Assembly: GCF_900109495.1 (NCBI RefSeq)
Contig: NZ_FOAA01000020.1
Coordinates: 1 to 63,805 of the forward strand
DNA from: Ectothiorhodospira marina
Lineage (GTDB): Bacteria > Pseudomonadota > Gammaproteobacteria > Ectothiorhodospirales > Ectothiorhodospiraceae
DNA: 63,805 bases
Direction of reading: 5' to 3'
Positions 29,022 to 40,725 of this stretch are shown here, one piece after another. The notes beneath the pieces were generated by a model. It saw only the letters and a list, made by a program, of their open reading frames with translations. It was not told the DNA's origin and did not search any database. Every line of letters starts with the position of its first letter. Positions within the stretch are counted from its first letter, which is position 1. Made by a program: the position numbers and the translations under genes.

Positions 29022-29342
29022 CTAGGCCTCTTCCATCGCACACAGCAACGGGTGCTGATGCTCTCGTGAATAGTCGTTGACCTGGGCCACCTTGGTTTCA
29101 GCTACATCCCGAGTATAGATGCCACAGACGCCTTTGCCGCGCGTATGCACATGGAGCATGACCCGGGTGGCCTTCTCGCGATCCATCGCGAAGAAGACCT
29201 CCAGAACCTCGATCACGAACTCCATGGGCGTGTAGTCATCGTTCAGCAGCACCACCTTGAATTGGGGGGGCTGCTTGAGTCGGGGCTTTGCCTCGTCCAG
29301 TAACAGGCCACTGTCTTCGCCGGATTTGCGTTCTTCTCCCAT
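29022..29342 (-). CDS. clpS: ATP-dependent Clp protease adaptor ClpS
   Basis: ClpS delivers N-degron proteins to ClpAP. The 106-residue product has a flexible N-terminus and the folded core [40 protein letters not shown] and AETKVAQVN. The NDD-TPM residues that bind N-terminal side chains are present. The ATG at 29340-29342 gives the standard length. Confidence 0.96.
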   Translation of the reverse strand: MGEERKSGEDSGLLLDEAKPRLKQPPQFKVVLLNDDYTPMEFVIEVLEVFFAMDREKATRVMLHVHTRGKGVCGIYTRDVAETKVAQVNDYSREHQHPLLCAMEEA

Positions 29343-29389
29343 AGCCTTTGATCGATGTGCAGTCGAAACGTTTCCCTTCTCTTGTTGAA

Positions 29390-30646
<1,257 letters not shown>

Positions 30647-30741
30647 GGGAGCTCCCTTTGTGGAATGTGACTGTTGTTAAGGATTTTGGTGGGATTATAC
30701 ACGCGATGTCCGGGTGCGTCGGTGGGTGGGTTGATTTCGCC

Positions 30742-30768
30742 GGTGGGAGCGGCCCTCGGCCGCGAATG
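30742..30768 (+). repeat. Family A REP, single
   Basis: GGTGGGAGCGGCC...GGCCGCGAATGG, the same sequence class as the REPIN at 13337. It is a solo copy in the 371 bp region between icd and nudJ. Confidence 0.8.
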
Positions 30769-30850
30769 GCGAACCTTACCGCAGCCCCGGTGTCGAGCAT
30801 CCGGGCAGTTCCTCGTGCGGATACATCAGATGACGAAAGATACACTCCAA

Positions 30851-30950
30851 GCCCCTCTCCCCTGTGGGGAGAGGGGTGGGGGTGAGGGGCAAGGACCATC
30901 ACGGTGCCCCCCCCTCATCCCCAGCCCTTCTCCCCCGAGGGGGAGAAGGG
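30851..30950. repeat. Family C palindromes between icd and nudJ
   Basis: Two units: 30851-30890 (CCCTCTCCC...GGGGAGAGGGG plus GGGGGTGAGGGG) and the oppositely oriented 30911-30950 (CCCCTCATCCCC...CCCTTCTCCC, centre CGAG). They face each other like a REPIN. Confidence 0.75.
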
Positions 30951-31017
30951 AGCTTCCGTAGCTGAACCTGGGTGCTTTCACGTTAACCCACACACAAACT
31001 CAGGAGTTTTTACATTC

Positions 31018-31461
31018 ATGGTCTGGACACCGCGCGTTACCGTGGCAAGCGTCATCGAACGGGAGGGTCGCTTCCTGCTGGTGGAAGAGGAGGACAATGG
31101 CCGCCGCGTCTTCAATCAGCCCGCCGGGCATCTGGAGGAAGGGGAATCGCTGCTGGCAGCCTGCATCCGTGAGACGTTGGAGGAAACCGGGCGTCGGCTC
31201 ACCCCAGAGGCGGTGGTGGGCGTCTATCGCTGGCAGCATCCGGCCAGCGGGCTGACCTTCATCCGGGTGGCCGTGACGGGCAGCGTGTCCGAGCCCCTGC
31301 CTGATCATTCGCTGGATGCGGACATCCTGGCCACCCATTGGCTGGAACCGCGGGTGCTGGCCGATAATCCGGCCTGTCAGCGCAGTCCGCTGGTGCTGAG
31401 GTGTATCGAGGATTATCTGTCGGGGCGGCGGTATCCGTTGGAGTTACTGGTGGAAGTTTGA
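31018..31461 (+). CDS. nudJ: Nudix hydrolase NudJ-like (HMP-PP/NTP phosphatase)
   Basis: A 147-residue Nudix protein with the full Nudix box [20 protein letters not shown] (G-x5-E-x7-RE-x2-EE-x-G), preceded by [10 protein letters not shown]. coli NudJ hydrolyses nucleoside triphosphates and the thiamine intermediate HMP-PP. As in E. coli it directly precedes mnmA (17 bp). AGGAG lies 11 bp before the ATG, a little far. Confidence 0.9.
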   Translation: MVWTPRVTVASVIEREGRFLLVEEEDNGRRVFNQPAGHLEEGESLLAACIRETLEETGRRLTPEAVVGVYRWQHPASGLTFIRVAVTGSVSEPLPDHSLDADILATHWLEPRVLADNPACQRSPLVLRCIEDYLSGRRYPLELLVEV

Positions 31462-31478
31462 GTGGTAGAATGAGGCAC

Positions 31479-32594
31479 ATGCCCCACACCCACCCCAAAC
31501 GCGTCATCGTCGGCCTGTCCGGCGGTGTGGATTCCTCCGTGTCTGCCCTCCTGCTCATGGAGCAGGGGTACCGCGTCGAAGGCCTGTTCATGAAGAACTG
31601 GGAGGACGACGACGAACCCGGCTACTGCTCAGCTGCCAAGGACCTGGAAGACGCCTGGGCCGTGTGCGAGGAGCTTGAGATCCCCCTGCACAAGGTGAAC
31701 TTCGCCAAGGAATACTGGGACCGTGTGTTTGCCCACTTCCTGGAGGAATACCGCGCCGGACGCACCCCCAACCCGGACATCCTCTGCAACCGGGAGATCA
31801 AGTTCCGGGCCTTCCTGGATTATGCCCTGGACAAGGGGGCCGACCTGATCGCCACCGGCCATTACGCCAGGGTTCGGCAGGGTCACGACGGTCAATACCA
31901 GCTGCTGCAGGGCCAGGACCCGAACAAGGATCAGTCCTACTTCCTCTACACCCTGGGCCAACGCGCCCTCTCGCGCACCCTCTTCCCCCTGGGCGAACTG
32001 GAAAAGCCCCGTGTACGGGAGATTGCCGAGCGCGCTGGGTTCGTCAATCACGCCAAGAAGGACAGCACCGGGATCTGTTTCATCGGCGAGCGGCGTTTCC
32101 GGGATTTCCTGCAGCGCTACCTGCCCGCCCAGCCCGGCGAGATCGTCAGCACCGACGACCAAGTGCTGGGGACGCATCAAGGCCTGATGTACTACACCCC
32201 GGGCCAGCGCCAGGGCCTGGGCATCGGCGGCGTGCAAGGCGCACCCGAGGTGCCCTGGTACGTGGTAGGCAAGGACATGGACCACAACCGGCTCATCGTC
32301 GCCCAGGGCCATGATCACCCGTCCCTGCAGTCCACCGGACTGACCGCCGTGGACCTGCACTGGGTGGCCGACCACCCCCCTACCCTGCCCCTGCGCTGCC
32401 AGGCCAAGATCCGTTACCGACAGGCACACCAGGACTGCCTGGTGGAAGCGATACCGGAGGAACCGGGCGCCCTGCAGGTACGCTTCTACGCCCCCCAGCG
32501 GGCCGTGGCGCCGGGTCAGTCCGTGGTGTTCTACGCAGGGGAACACTGCCTAGGCGGCGGCATCATCGCCCGGCGGCATCCAATACAGCCATAA
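31479..32594 (+). CDS. mnmA: tRNA-specific 2-thiouridylase MnmA
   Basis: MnmA thiolates U34 of tRNA-Lys/Glu/Gln. The 371-residue protein has the PP-loop [29 protein letters not shown], the catalytic cysteines in [10 protein letters not shown] (near residue 103) and [12 protein letters not shown] (near 200), and a C-terminal beta-barrel. The ATG at 31479 has a nearby GAGG; the in-frame ATG at 31470 overlaps it. It belongs to the nudJ-mnmA-hflD run. Confidence 0.96.
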   Translation: MPHTHPKRVIVGLSGGVDSSVSALLLMEQGYRVEGLFMKNWEDDDEPGYCSAAKDLEDAWAVCEELEIPLHKVNFAKEYWDRVFAHFLEEYRAGRTPNPDILCNREIKFRAFLDYALDKGADLIATGHYARVRQGHDGQYQLLQGQDPNKDQSYFLYTLGQRALSRTLFPLGELEKPRVREIAERAGFVNHAKKDSTGICFIGERRFRDFLQRYLPAQPGEIVSTDDQVLGTHQGLMYYTPGQRQGLGIGGVQGAPEVPWYVVGKDMDHNRLIVAQGHDHPSLQSTGLTAVDLHWVADHPPTLPLRCQAKIRYRQAHQDCLVEAIPEEPGALQVRFYAPQRAVAPGQSVVFYAGEHCLGGGIIARRHPIQP

Positions 32595-32606
32595 GCACTG
32601 CTGTCC

Positions 32607-32840
32607 CTGTGGGAGCGGCCCTGGCCGCGAATGGGCGAACCAAACTACGGCGCCGGTTTCGGGTTTCGGGGCAGGCCCTCATCCGGAGTGAGTCCCTTGC
32701 GGCGGGACGCCGTGAATACCTCCCTGTAGGCTTGACCGCCGCATCCATGCGGCGAACACCCGCCTCCAGGGACCCACCCCGGACGAGGGCCGGATGCATC
32801 AGTGGTTCCTGTTATTCGCGGCCAGGGCCGCTCCCACAAG
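32607..32840. repeat. Family A REP pair enclosing family D element (copy 2)
   Basis: A plus REP (32607-32635) and an inverted REP (32813-32840) enclose a family D element at 32675-32790. Its arms GCCCTC.TCCGG.GTG.GTCCCT pair with three mismatches. Its centre GGCGGGACGCCGTGAATACC matches copy 1 at 13500. The whole 234 bp is a nested inverted repeat between mnmA and hflD. Confidence 0.82.
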
Positions 32841-32929
32841 GGCACGGGTAACCCACACAGGCTGGCACGTGCAAAGCCGGCTTTATGGTATCTTTCCTGG
32901 CATAACCCACCCAGCAACAAGATATTCCC

Positions 32930-33559
32930 GTGGAATCCTCACACCATAATCGCGCCCTGGCCCTGGCGGCCCTCTTTCAATCCGCCGCCATGGTCAAGGA
33001 CATCGCCTGGCATGGCCGCTGCGACCTGGACCAGCTGCAGACCATGGTGGGCAGCCTGTTCGCCTTTGAAGCCAACACCATCGAATCCGTCTACGGCGGT
33101 GTGGACCACCTGGAGCGGGGCCTGCGCACCCTGCTGGAGCAGATTCAATCGCCTTCCCACCAGGTGGATGCCGAGATCTCCCGCTACGTGATCAGTGTGC
33201 TTCATCTTGAGCGAAAGCTGATGAAGAACCCCCAAATGATCAAGACACTACGGGATGGAGTGGATGCGGCGAGTCACCAGAGCGAAGCCTTTGGGATGAC
33301 CCACGAGAACATCATGGCGCGACTGGGCGAGACCTACCAGAACACCATCAGCGAACTGGGCCCACGGATCATCGTCCAGGGGGACCAGAGTCATCTGGGC
33401 AACAGCAACAATGCCGCGCGTATTCGCACCTTGCTGCTGGCGGGGATTCGGGCAGCGGTGCTGTGGAGACAGGCGGGGGGATCGCGGTGGCGGCTGATCT
33501 TCAGCCGAAATGCGATCGTGGCCGAGGCCAAGGGGATTCTGGACCGGATCGTGGAGTAA
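32930..33559 (+). CDS. hflD: High frequency lysogenization protein HflD homologue
   Basis: A 209-residue helical protein of the HflD (YcfC) family: ALALAALFQSAAMVKDIA, SLFAFEANTIESVYGG, LERKLMKNPQMI and QGDQSHLGNSNNAARIRTLLLAGIRAAVLW in the second half. It is membrane-associated in E. coli and binds phage lambda CII; its housekeeping role is unclear. A GTG start at 32930 gives the family length. It follows mnmA after a repeat-filled 335 bp gap. In E. coli purB comes next; here a 10.9 kb block intervenes. Confidence 0.9.
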   Translation: MESSHHNRALALAALFQSAAMVKDIAWHGRCDLDQLQTMVGSLFAFEANTIESVYGGVDHLERGLRTLLEQIQSPSHQVDAEISRYVISVLHLERKLMKNPQMIKTLRDGVDAASHQSEAFGMTHENIMARLGETYQNTISELGPRIIVQGDQSHLGNSNNAARIRTLLLAGIRAAVLWRQAGGSRWRLIFSRNAIVAEAKGILDRIVE

Positions 33560-33825
33560 AACTCCCCTTCTCCCAATGGTAAATCCGAAGGTAAGCCCGA
33601 AGTGTGAATCCTGGATCGGATCGTGGAGTAAAACCCCCTTCTCCCCTCGGGGGAGAAGGGCCGGGGATGAGGGGAGCGGCGGGCATATTGCCAGCTCATC
33701 CCCCTCACCCCAACCCCTCTCCCCAGGGGGAGAGGGGCTATGACGGTTTACACCCCCCTCTCCTCTTGGGGGAGAGGGGCTATGACGGTTTGCACCCCCG
33801 CTCCCCTGAGGGGAGAGGGGCGATG
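33539..33825. repeat. Family C array with duplicated hflD 3' end
   Basis: The last ~24 bp of hflD plus the following CCCCTTCTCCC are repeated at 33611-33645 (period about 72 bp; CTGGAYCGGATCGTGGAGTA in both). Further on, a GAGAGGGGCTATGACGGTTT unit is repeated with a 42 bp period (33731 and 33773), and a third palindrome ends at 33825. No gene is visible here. Confidence 0.78.
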
Positions 33826-33830
33826 CCGGA

Positions 33831-36410
33831 TTACGCTGCGGCGATGGAAATCACCTTGCGCGCCGCTTCCTCATACTCCGGCAACTGATCAAAGTTCAGA
33901 TACCGGTAGACCTCGCCCGCCATGGTGTTCAGGTCGGCCACATACTCCAGATACTCCTGGGGCGTGGGCAGACGACCCAGCACCGCGGCCACTGCGGCCA
34001 CCTCGGCCGAGGCCAGGAACACATCCGCACCATCCCCCAGGCGGTTGGGGAAGTTGCGGGTGGAGGTGGAGACCACCTTCGCCCCCGGGGCCACACGGGC
34101 CTGGTTGCCCATGCACAGGGAGCAACCCGGCATTTCCATGCGGGCACCGGAACGACCGTAGATGCCGTAATACCCCTCTTCGGTGAGCTGGCGCTGATCC
34201 ATCCGCGTCGGCGGTGACAGCCACAGGCGGGTGGGCAACTGACCACCCTGGAACTTCTCCAGCAGCTTGCCGGCGGCACGGAAGTGACCGATGTTGGTCA
34301 TGCAGGAACCGATGAACACCTCATCGATATTCCCACCGGCCACTTCGGACAGCAGACGGGCGTCATCCGGATCGTTCGGGGCACACAGGATGGGCTCCTT
34401 GATCGCGTTCAGATCGATCTCGATCACTGCTGCATATTCGGCATCCTTATCGGCACGCATCAGTTTCGGATCAGCCAGCCAGTCTTCCATGGCCTTGGCG
34501 CGACGCTCCAGGGTGCGCGGATCACCATAGCCATTGGCCACCATCCAGCGCAGCATGGTCACGTTGGAGCGCAGGTACTCGGCCACCCGTTCCTCGGACA
34601 GGCTGATGGTGCAGCCACCGGCGGAACGCTCGGCGGAGGCGTCGGAGAGCTCAAAGGCCTGCTCGACCGTGAGGTCGTCCAGCCCTTCGATCTCCAGCAC
34701 CCGACCGGAGAAGACGTTCTTCTTGCCCTTCTTCTCCACCGTGAGCAGACCCTGCTGGATGGCCGCGTGGGGGATGGCATGCACCAGGTCACGCAGGGTG
34801 ATGCCCGGCTGGCGCTCACCCTTGAAGCGCACCAGGACCGACTCGGGCATGTCCAGGGGCATCACGCCCGTGGCGGCGGCAAAGGCCACCAGCCCCGAAC
34901 CGGCCGGGAAGGAGATGCCGATGGGGAAACGGGTGTGGGAGTCGCCACCGGTGCCCACGGTATCGGGCAGCAGCATGCGGTTCAGCCAGGAATGGATGAT
35001 GCCATCCCCGGGGCGCAGGGCCACGCCGGCACGGTTCATGATGAAGTCCGGCAGGGTGTGATGGGTCTGCACATCCACCGGCTTGGGATACGCCGCCGTG
35101 TGGCAGAACGACTGCATCACCAGGTCTGCCTGGAAGCCCAGGCAGGCCAGGTCCTTGAGTTCGTCGCGGGTCATGGGGCCGGTGGTGTCCTGGGAACCCA
35201 CGGTGGTCATGCGCGGCTCGCAGTAAGTGCCGGGGCGCACGCCCTCCACGCCACAGGCCTTGCCCACCATCTTCTGCGCCAGGGTGAAGCCCTTGCCGCT
35301 GTCGGTGGGGACCTCAGGGCGCTTGAAGACATCCGACGGTACCAGACTCAGGGACTCGCGGGCCCGATCGGTGAGGCCGCGACCGATGATCAGCGGGATA
35401 CGGCCACCGGCACGCACCTCGTCCAGCATCACCGGCGTGCGCAGTTCAAAGGTGGTGATCACCTCGTCGCTGCCATGACGGCACACCTTGCCCGCGTAGG
35501 GGTAGATGTCCACCACATCACCCATCTCCAGGGCGTTCACGTCCAGTTCGATGGGCAGGGCGCCGGCATCTTCCATGGTGTTGAAGAAGATCGGGGCGAT
35601 CTTGCCGCCCATGCACACACCGCCAAAGCGCTTGTTGGGCACGTAGGGCAGGTCTTCGCCGATGTTCCACAGCACCGAGTTGGTGGCGGACTTGCGGGAG
35701 GAGCCGGTACCCACCACGTCGCCCACCATGGCCACGGGGTGACCCTTCTGCTTGAGCTCCTTGATCTGCGCCTCGGCGTCGGTCACACCCTCGCGCGGGT
35801 TCTTGTACATGGCCTTGGCATGCAGGGGGATGTCCGGGCGGCTCCAGGCATCCGGGGCCGGGGAAAGATCATCGGTGTTGGTCTCGCCGGGCACCTTGAA
35901 GATCGTCACGGTGAGCTTTTCCGGCAGGGCCTGACGGTTCAGGAACCACTCCGCATCGGCCCAGGACTGCATCACGCCCTGGGCGTGGGCGTTGCCGGAC
36001 TTGGCCCGCTCTTCCACATCATGGAAGGCATCGAACATCAGCAGGGTGTGCTTGAGCTCGGCGGCGGCTGCCTCGGCCAGTTCGGCGTCGTCCAGCAGCT
36101 CCACCAGGGTCGCGATGTTATAGCCGCCCTGCATGGTGCCCAGCAGTTCCACGGCATGCTTGCGGTCGATCAGTGGCGAGCTGGCCTCGCCCTTGGCCAC
36201 GGCGGACAGGAACCCGGCCTTCACGTAGGCGGCCTCATCCACACCCGGCGGCACGCGATGGGTGATCAGGTCCAGCAGGAACGGCTCCTCGCCCTGGGGC
36301 GGGTTTTTCAGCAGTTCCACCAGATCCGCGGTCATCCCGGCATCCAGCGGTTTGGGCGGCACCCCTTGGGCTTCGCGTTCCTGAACGTGTTGGCGATAGG
36401 CTTCGAGCAC
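33831..36410 (-). CDS. acnB: Aconitate hydratase B (2-methylisocitrate dehydratase)
   Basis: AcnB interconverts citrate and isocitrate with a [4Fe-4S] cluster and can act on 2-methylisocitrate. The 859-residue protein starts at a GTG (36408-36410, LEAYRQHVQEREAQGV) with AGAGGG upstream. The N-terminal HEAT-like domain, NTDDLSPAPDAWSRPDIPLH (swivel domain) and TVGSQDTTGPMTRDEL are clear. The cluster ligands are in FIGSCMTNIGHFRAAG and GCSLCMGNQARV. It is divergent from acnA with a 177 bp shared region. Confidence 0.96.
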   Translation of the reverse strand: MLEAYRQHVQEREAQGVPPKPLDAGMTADLVELLKNPPQGEEPFLLDLITHRVPPGVDEAAYVKAGFLSAVAKGEASSPLIDRKHAVELLGTMQGGYNIATLVELLDDAELAEAAAAELKHTLLMFDAFHDVEERAKSGNAHAQGVMQSWADAEWFLNRQALPEKLTVTIFKVPGETNTDDLSPAPDAWSRPDIPLHAKAMYKNPREGVTDAEAQIKELKQKGHPVAMVGDVVGTGSSRKSATNSVLWNIGEDLPYVPNKRFGGVCMGGKIAPIFFNTMEDAGALPIELDVNALEMGDVVDIYPYAGKVCRHGSDEVITTFELRTPVMLDEVRAGGRIPLIIGRGLTDRARESLSLVPSDVFKRPEVPTDSGKGFTLAQKMVGKACGVEGVRPGTYCEPRMTTVGSQDTTGPMTRDELKDLACLGFQADLVMQSFCHTAAYPKPVDVQTHHTLPDFIMNRAGVALRPGDGIIHSWLNRMLLPDTVGTGGDSHTRFPIGISFPAGSGLVAFAAATGVMPLDMPESVLVRFKGERQPGITLRDLVHAIPHAAIQQGLLTVEKKGKKNVFSGRVLEIEGLDDLTVEQAFELSDASAERSAGGCTISLSEERVAEYLRSNVTMLRWMVANGYGDPRTLERRAKAMEDWLADPKLMRADKDAEYAAVIEIDLNAIKEPILCAPNDPDDARLLSEVAGGNIDEVFIGSCMTNIGHFRAAGKLLEKFQGGQLPTRLWLSPPTRMDQRQLTEEGYYGIYGRSGARMEMPGCSLCMGNQARVAPGAKVVSTSTRNFPNRLGDGADVFLASAEVAAVAAVLGRLPTPQEYLEYVADLNTMAGEVYRYLNFDQLPEYEEAARKVISIAAA

Positions 36411-36587
36411 AGTAGAACCCTCTGCTAGGCTGCCCCGCAGGGCGGGGAGGGATGTATGATCCCTTTGTGTCACTAGGTTATTTTGACAACAATCTTTATT
36501 GCGCGGCAGCATTCTAAACCAGCAGGGGCGGCAGGTCACGATTGTCGACAGTTTGCCCCGACAAAAACAAACCAAGAGGGACGCACG
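36411..36587. promoter_or_regulatory. Shared divergent promoter region of acnB and acnA
   Basis: A 177 bp AT-richer region separates the two aconitase genes and must carry both promoters. A TTGACA occurs at 36483 on the plus strand, but no well-spaced -10 follows, so I do not assign a promoter. Confidence 0.45.
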
Positions 36588-39329
36588 ATGACCGACACAT
36601 TCAACACACGCACCACCCTCCAGGTACAAGACAAGACCTACCACATCAGCAGCCTGGAGCCGCTGAAGGCAGACCACGACGTGGACCGCCTCCCCTATTC
36701 CCTCAAGGTGCTGCTGGAAAACCTGCTGCGCAACGAGGATGGCAACAATATCACCCAGGACCAGGTCAAGGCCCTGCTCAACTGGGAGGCCAGGGCCGAG
36801 CCCAGTGAGGAGATTGCCTTCACTCCCGCCCGGGTGGTGCTGCAGGACTTCACCGGCGTGCCCGCCGTGGTGGACCTGGCGGCCATGCGCGATGCCATGA
36901 AGGCCCTGGGCAAGGACCCCAACCGCATCAACCCCCTGGCCCCGGTGGACCTGGTCATCGACCACTCGGTGATGGTGGACCACTTCGGCAAGGCCGATTC
37001 CCTGGACCTGAACATCAAGCTGGAATACCACCGCAACAAGGAGCGCTACCAGTTCCTGCGCTGGGGCCAGAAGGCCTTCAAGAACTTCCGTGTCGTGCCC
37101 CCGGGCACCGGCATCGTGCATCAGGTGAACCTGGAGTACCTGGCCCAGACCGTGTTCGTGCGCGAGGACAACGGTGAATACCACGCCTACCCCGACACCC
37201 TGGTAGGCACCGATTCCCACACCACCATGATCAACGGCCTGGGCGTACTGGGCTGGGGCGTGGGCGGCATCGAGGCCGAGGCGGCCATGCTGGGCCAGCC
37301 CATCTCCATGCTCATCCCCCAGGTGGTGGGCTTCAAGCTCAGCGGCAAGCTCCCGGAAGGGGCCACGGCCACCGACCTGGTGCTCACCGTCACCCAGATC
37401 CTGCGCAAGCAGGGCGTGGTGGGCAAGTTCGTGGAGTTCTTCGGCGATGGCCTGGACCACCTGCCCCTGGCTGACCGCGCCACCATTGCCAACATGGCCC
37501 CGGAATATGGCGCCACCTGCGGCATCTTCCCGGTGGACAAGGAAACCCTGAATTACCTGCGACTCTCGGGCCGCACCGACGAACAGGTGGCCCTGGTGGA
37601 GGCCTATGCCCGCGCTCAGGGCCTGTGGCGCGACACCGGTGCCCGCCAGGCGGATTACAGCGAGATCGTGGAACTGGATCTGGGCAGCATCGTCCCCAGC
37701 CTGGCCGGCCCCAAGCGACCCCAGGACCGCATCCCCCTGGATCAGGCCCGCAACAATTTCATGGACACCCTGGATGAATTTTTCAGGGAACATCATTCAG
37801 CTCCGGAAGGCGACGCTGAAGAGCGTTTCGCGGGCGAAGGCGGCCACACCGCCCCGGGGGTGGATAACACCCACGAAAAGGGGGCGGTGGAATACGAAAT
37901 GGGCGGTGAGAAACATCTGCTCAAGCACGGCGCCGTGGTGATCGCTGCCATCACCTCCTGCACCAACACCTCCAACCCGGCCGTGCTGCTGGCCGCTGGC
38001 CTGGTGGCGAAAAAGGCCCACGAGAAGGGCCTCATGCCCAAGCCCTGGGTAAAAACCTCCCTGGCCCCCGGTTCCCAGGTGGTGCCTGCCTACCTGGAAA
38101 AGGCCGGCCTGCTCAAACCCCTGGAGGCCCTGGGTTTCTCCGTGGTGGGCTTTGGCTGCACCACCTGCATCGGCAACGCGGGCCCGCTGCCGGAACCCAT
38201 TGGCAACGCCATCAAGAATGGCGACCTGATGGTGGCGTCGGTGCTCTCAGGCAACCGCAATTTCGAGGGCCGCATCCATGCTGATGTGCGCACCAACTAT
38301 CTGGCCTCGCCCCCTCTGGTGGTCGCCTATGCCCTGGCGGGCTCCATGGCCGTGGACCTTTACAAGGAACCGCTGGGCACCGACAAGAAGGGGCAACCGG
38401 TGTATCTCAAGGATATCTGGCCCAGCCAGGCGGAGATCAGCGAACTGATGGAGGCCAGCATCTCCTCGGCCATGTTCCAGGAGAAATACGGCGACGTCTT
38501 CCAGGGGGACGCCAACTGGCAGAAGATCGGCGTCACCGAATCCGAACTCTATGACTGGGCCGACTCCACCTACGTGAAGAACCCGCCGTACTTCGAAGGC
38601 ATGACCATGGAGCCCAAGGCCCCTGGAGACATCAACGGGGCCCGCTGCCTGGTCATGGTGGGCGACTCCATCACCACCGACCACATCTCCCCGGCGGGCG
38701 GCATCCATCCGGAGAGCCCGGCAGGCCAATACCTGCAGTCCCATGGGATCGAGCCCAAGGAATTCAATTCCTATGGATCACGCCGGGGCAATCATGAGGT
38801 GATGATGCGCGGCACCTTTGCCAACGTGCGCCTGCGCAACCGCATGGCCCCGGGCACCGAGGGTGGCTGGACCACCCACGTACCCAGCGGCGAGGAGATG
38901 AGCGTCTATGATGCCGCCATGCGCTATCACCAGGAAGACGTGCCCCTAGTGGTACTGGCCGGCAAGGAGTACGGCACCGGCTCCTCCCGGGACTGGGCGG
39001 CCAAGGGCACCCGGTTGCTGGGCATCCGCGCCGTCATCGCCCAGAGCTTTGAGCGCATCCACCGCTCCAACCTGGTGGGCTTTGGCGTGCTGCCCCTGCA
39101 GTTCAAGGAGGGTGATAGCGCCGAGAGCCTGGGACTGACCGGACAGGAGTGCTTCGATATCAGCGGTCTGGAAGGTGAGCCTGGCGAGGTCACCGTGACG
39201 GCCAGGACCGACGACGGCCAGGAGACCCATTTCCAGGCCCGGGTGCGCATCGACACGCCCAAGGAATGGGAATACTACCGCCATGGCGGCATCCTGCATT
39301 ATGTGCTGCGCCAACTGGCGGCTGCCTGA
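36588..39329 (+). CDS. acnA: Aconitate hydratase A
   Basis: The 913-residue AcnA/IRP-type aconitase has [52 protein letters not shown] (read in parts), the ligand Cys in [10 protein letters not shown] (near residue 457) and [12 protein letters not shown] (near 523), and [17 protein letters not shown]. In E. coli AcnA is the stable, stress-associated isozyme and AcnB the growth enzyme. Here both are side by side and divergent. The ATG at 36588 follows AGAGGG. Confidence 0.97.
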   Translation: MTDTFNTRTTLQVQDKTYHISSLEPLKADHDVDRLPYSLKVLLENLLRNEDGNNITQDQVKALLNWEARAEPSEEIAFTPARVVLQDFTGVPAVVDLAAMRDAMKALGKDPNRINPLAPVDLVIDHSVMVDHFGKADSLDLNIKLEYHRNKERYQFLRWGQKAFKNFRVVPPGTGIVHQVNLEYLAQTVFVREDNGEYHAYPDTLVGTDSHTTMINGLGVLGWGVGGIEAEAAMLGQPISMLIPQVVGFKLSGKLPEGATATDLVLTVTQILRKQGVVGKFVEFFGDGLDHLPLADRATIANMAPEYGATCGIFPVDKETLNYLRLSGRTDEQVALVEAYARAQGLWRDTGARQADYSEIVELDLGSIVPSLAGPKRPQDRIPLDQARNNFMDTLDEFFREHHSAPEGDAEERFAGEGGHTAPGVDNTHEKGAVEYEMGGEKHLLKHGAVVIAAITSCTNTSNPAVLLAAGLVAKKAHEKGLMPKPWVKTSLAPGSQVVPAYLEKAGLLKPLEALGFSVVGFGCTTCIGNAGPLPEPIGNAIKNGDLMVASVLSGNRNFEGRIHADVRTNYLASPPLVVAYALAGSMAVDLYKEPLGTDKKGQPVYLKDIWPSQAEISELMEASISSAMFQEKYGDVFQGDANWQKIGVTESELYDWADSTYVKNPPYFEGMTMEPKAPGDINGARCLVMVGDSITTDHISPAGGIHPESPAGQYLQSHGIEPKEFNSYGSRRGNHEVMMRGTFANVRLRNRMAPGTEGGWTTHVPSGEEMSVYDAAMRYHQEDVPLVVLAGKEYGTGSSRDWAAKGTRLLGIRAVIAQSFERIHRSNLVGFGVLPLQFKEGDSAESLGLTGQECFDISGLEGEPGEVTVTARTDDGQETHFQARVRIDTPKEWEYYRHGGILHYVLRQLAAA

Positions 39330-39488
39330 CCTCTAGCCCTTGGCGTATGACGGGCGGATCCTTGCATCCGCCCGTCCCCTCCCCCCTTGCCCCACATGGC
39401 AAGTCCCGGTACTTTGACAATTCCCATAAACATAAAGCGGCTAAACTGACCGGCAGCCCTCTGGCAACCCATTTCAAGCGGAGCAGGC

Positions 39489-39866
39489 ATGATCGACACC
39501 AAAAGGACGATCCCCGCCGACCAAGCCGACGCCGGCACTGTCTTGGCGGAAGATGTGCGGGACCGCAGTGGTCGCCTGCTGCTCTCCGCCGGCATCCCGC
39601 TCAAGGACAAGCACCTGCGCGTGCTCAAGACCTGGGGCGTCACCCAGGTGGCCATCTGGCAAGACGCCCCCCCAAGCGCGACGGACGATTGTCTGCCCTC
39701 TACGACCCCCCCACCCCCCATCGATGAACAAAGCTATCACCAGGCCGAGGCCGTGATGCGAAATGCCTTTCGGCACTGCGATCTCGAAAAGGCGGTCATG
39801 CACACCCTGTTCGACCTGGCCACGCGGCGCCTGGCCTCAATGATCCAGCTCAAGGCCCAGTCATGA
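39489..39866 (+). CDS. Hypothetical protein preceding HDOD gene
   Basis: A 125-residue protein. Residues about 12-55 (AGTVLAEDVRDRSGRLLLSAG and HLRVLKTWGVTQVAI) resemble the small N-terminal domain found before HD-GYP and HDOD signalling domains. A Pro-rich linker follows (STTPPPPI), then a helical C-terminus. Its stop overlaps the HDOD start by 4 bp, so the two are probably translated together and may form one split signalling protein. Function unknown. Confidence 0.7.
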   Translation: MIDTKRTIPADQADAGTVLAEDVRDRSGRLLLSAGIPLKDKHLRVLKTWGVTQVAIWQDAPPSATDDCLPSTTPPPPIDEQSYHQAEAVMRNAFRHCDLEKAVMHTLFDLATRRLASMIQLKAQS

Positions 39867-40711
39867 CCGTCGCGCGCCTGGACGACATCCTGGCCCGGGA
39901 TCCGAATCTGGGGACGCTATCCGACGTCTACCACCGCATTGAGAGCGCCATCAACGATCCCAACAGTTCCTTCGAAGCCATGGCCTCGGTCATCGAGTCG
40001 GACACGGCACTGGCCGCCAAGGTACTGCGAATCGCCAACAGCAGCCTCTATGCCCTGCCCGGCGGCATCCATTCCATCCAGCGCGCCATCAGCATCATCG
40101 GCACCCAGCAACTGCGGGATCTGACCCTGGCCGCGACGGTGATCCGGCATTTTGAGGGCATGCCCATCACCGGCATCGACCTGGAATCCTTCTGGCGGCA
40201 CAGCATCGGCTGCGCCCTGCTGGCCCGTTCGTTGGCCAGTTTTCGCCGCGAGGCCAATGTGGAGCGGTTCTACGTGGCCGGTCTGCTTCACGATATTGGC
40301 CGACTGGTCATGTACATGCACATGCCGGACGCCATGGCCCGAGTCCTTGAGGCCCGCGAGCACAGCCAGGATCTGCTGTTCCGCGAGGAGCAACGGGAAC
40401 TGGGTTTCCACCATGCGCAACTCGGTGGCGAACTCCTGGAACGCTGGCAGTTACCGGCGGCCCTGCATGAGCCGGTGCGGTGCCATCACGATCCCAATGA
40501 GGCACAACGCTATCCCGTGGAGACAGCTGTGGTCCACGCCGCCGACAGCATGGCCAATGCCCTGCGCATGGGCTCCAGCGGCGAGCGAATGGTGCCACCC
40601 ATCGATGAACAGGCCTGGGCACGAATCGCCCTGTCTGAAACCCTGCTTGAACAAGTCAGCGCCTATACTGAGCAGCATTATGCTCAGGCAGTCGAAGTTT
40701 TTCTTGCCTAG
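39863..40711 (+). CDS. HDOD domain protein
   Basis: A 282-residue protein made of an HDOD (HD-related output) domain. Features are SVIESDTALAAKVLRIANSS, SIQRAISIIGTQQLRDLTLA, FYVAGLLHDIGRLVMYM with HD retained, and HHAQLGGELLERWQLP. HDOD proteins act in chemotaxis, motility and c-di-GMP-linked regulation, usually without known enzymatic activity. It sits between the small N-domain gene and a GGDEF-EAL gene. Confidence 0.88.
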   Translation: MTVARLDDILARDPNLGTLSDVYHRIESAINDPNSSFEAMASVIESDTALAAKVLRIANSSLYALPGGIHSIQRAISIIGTQQLRDLTLAATVIRHFEGMPITGIDLESFWRHSIGCALLARSLASFRREANVERFYVAGLLHDIGRLVMYMHMPDAMARVLEAREHSQDLLFREEQRELGFHHAQLGGELLERWQLPAALHEPVRCHHDPNEAQRYPVETAVVHAADSMANALRMGSSGERMVPPIDEQAWARIALSETLLEQVSAYTEQHYAQAVEVFLA

Positions 40712-40725
40712 GGCGGGGGGACAGG

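Noticed and set aside
34284-36428. A 714-codon open frame on the plus strand
   Set aside because: It is antisense to the well-supported acnB gene; long antisense frames are expected in GC-rich codon usage and the translation shows no family motif.
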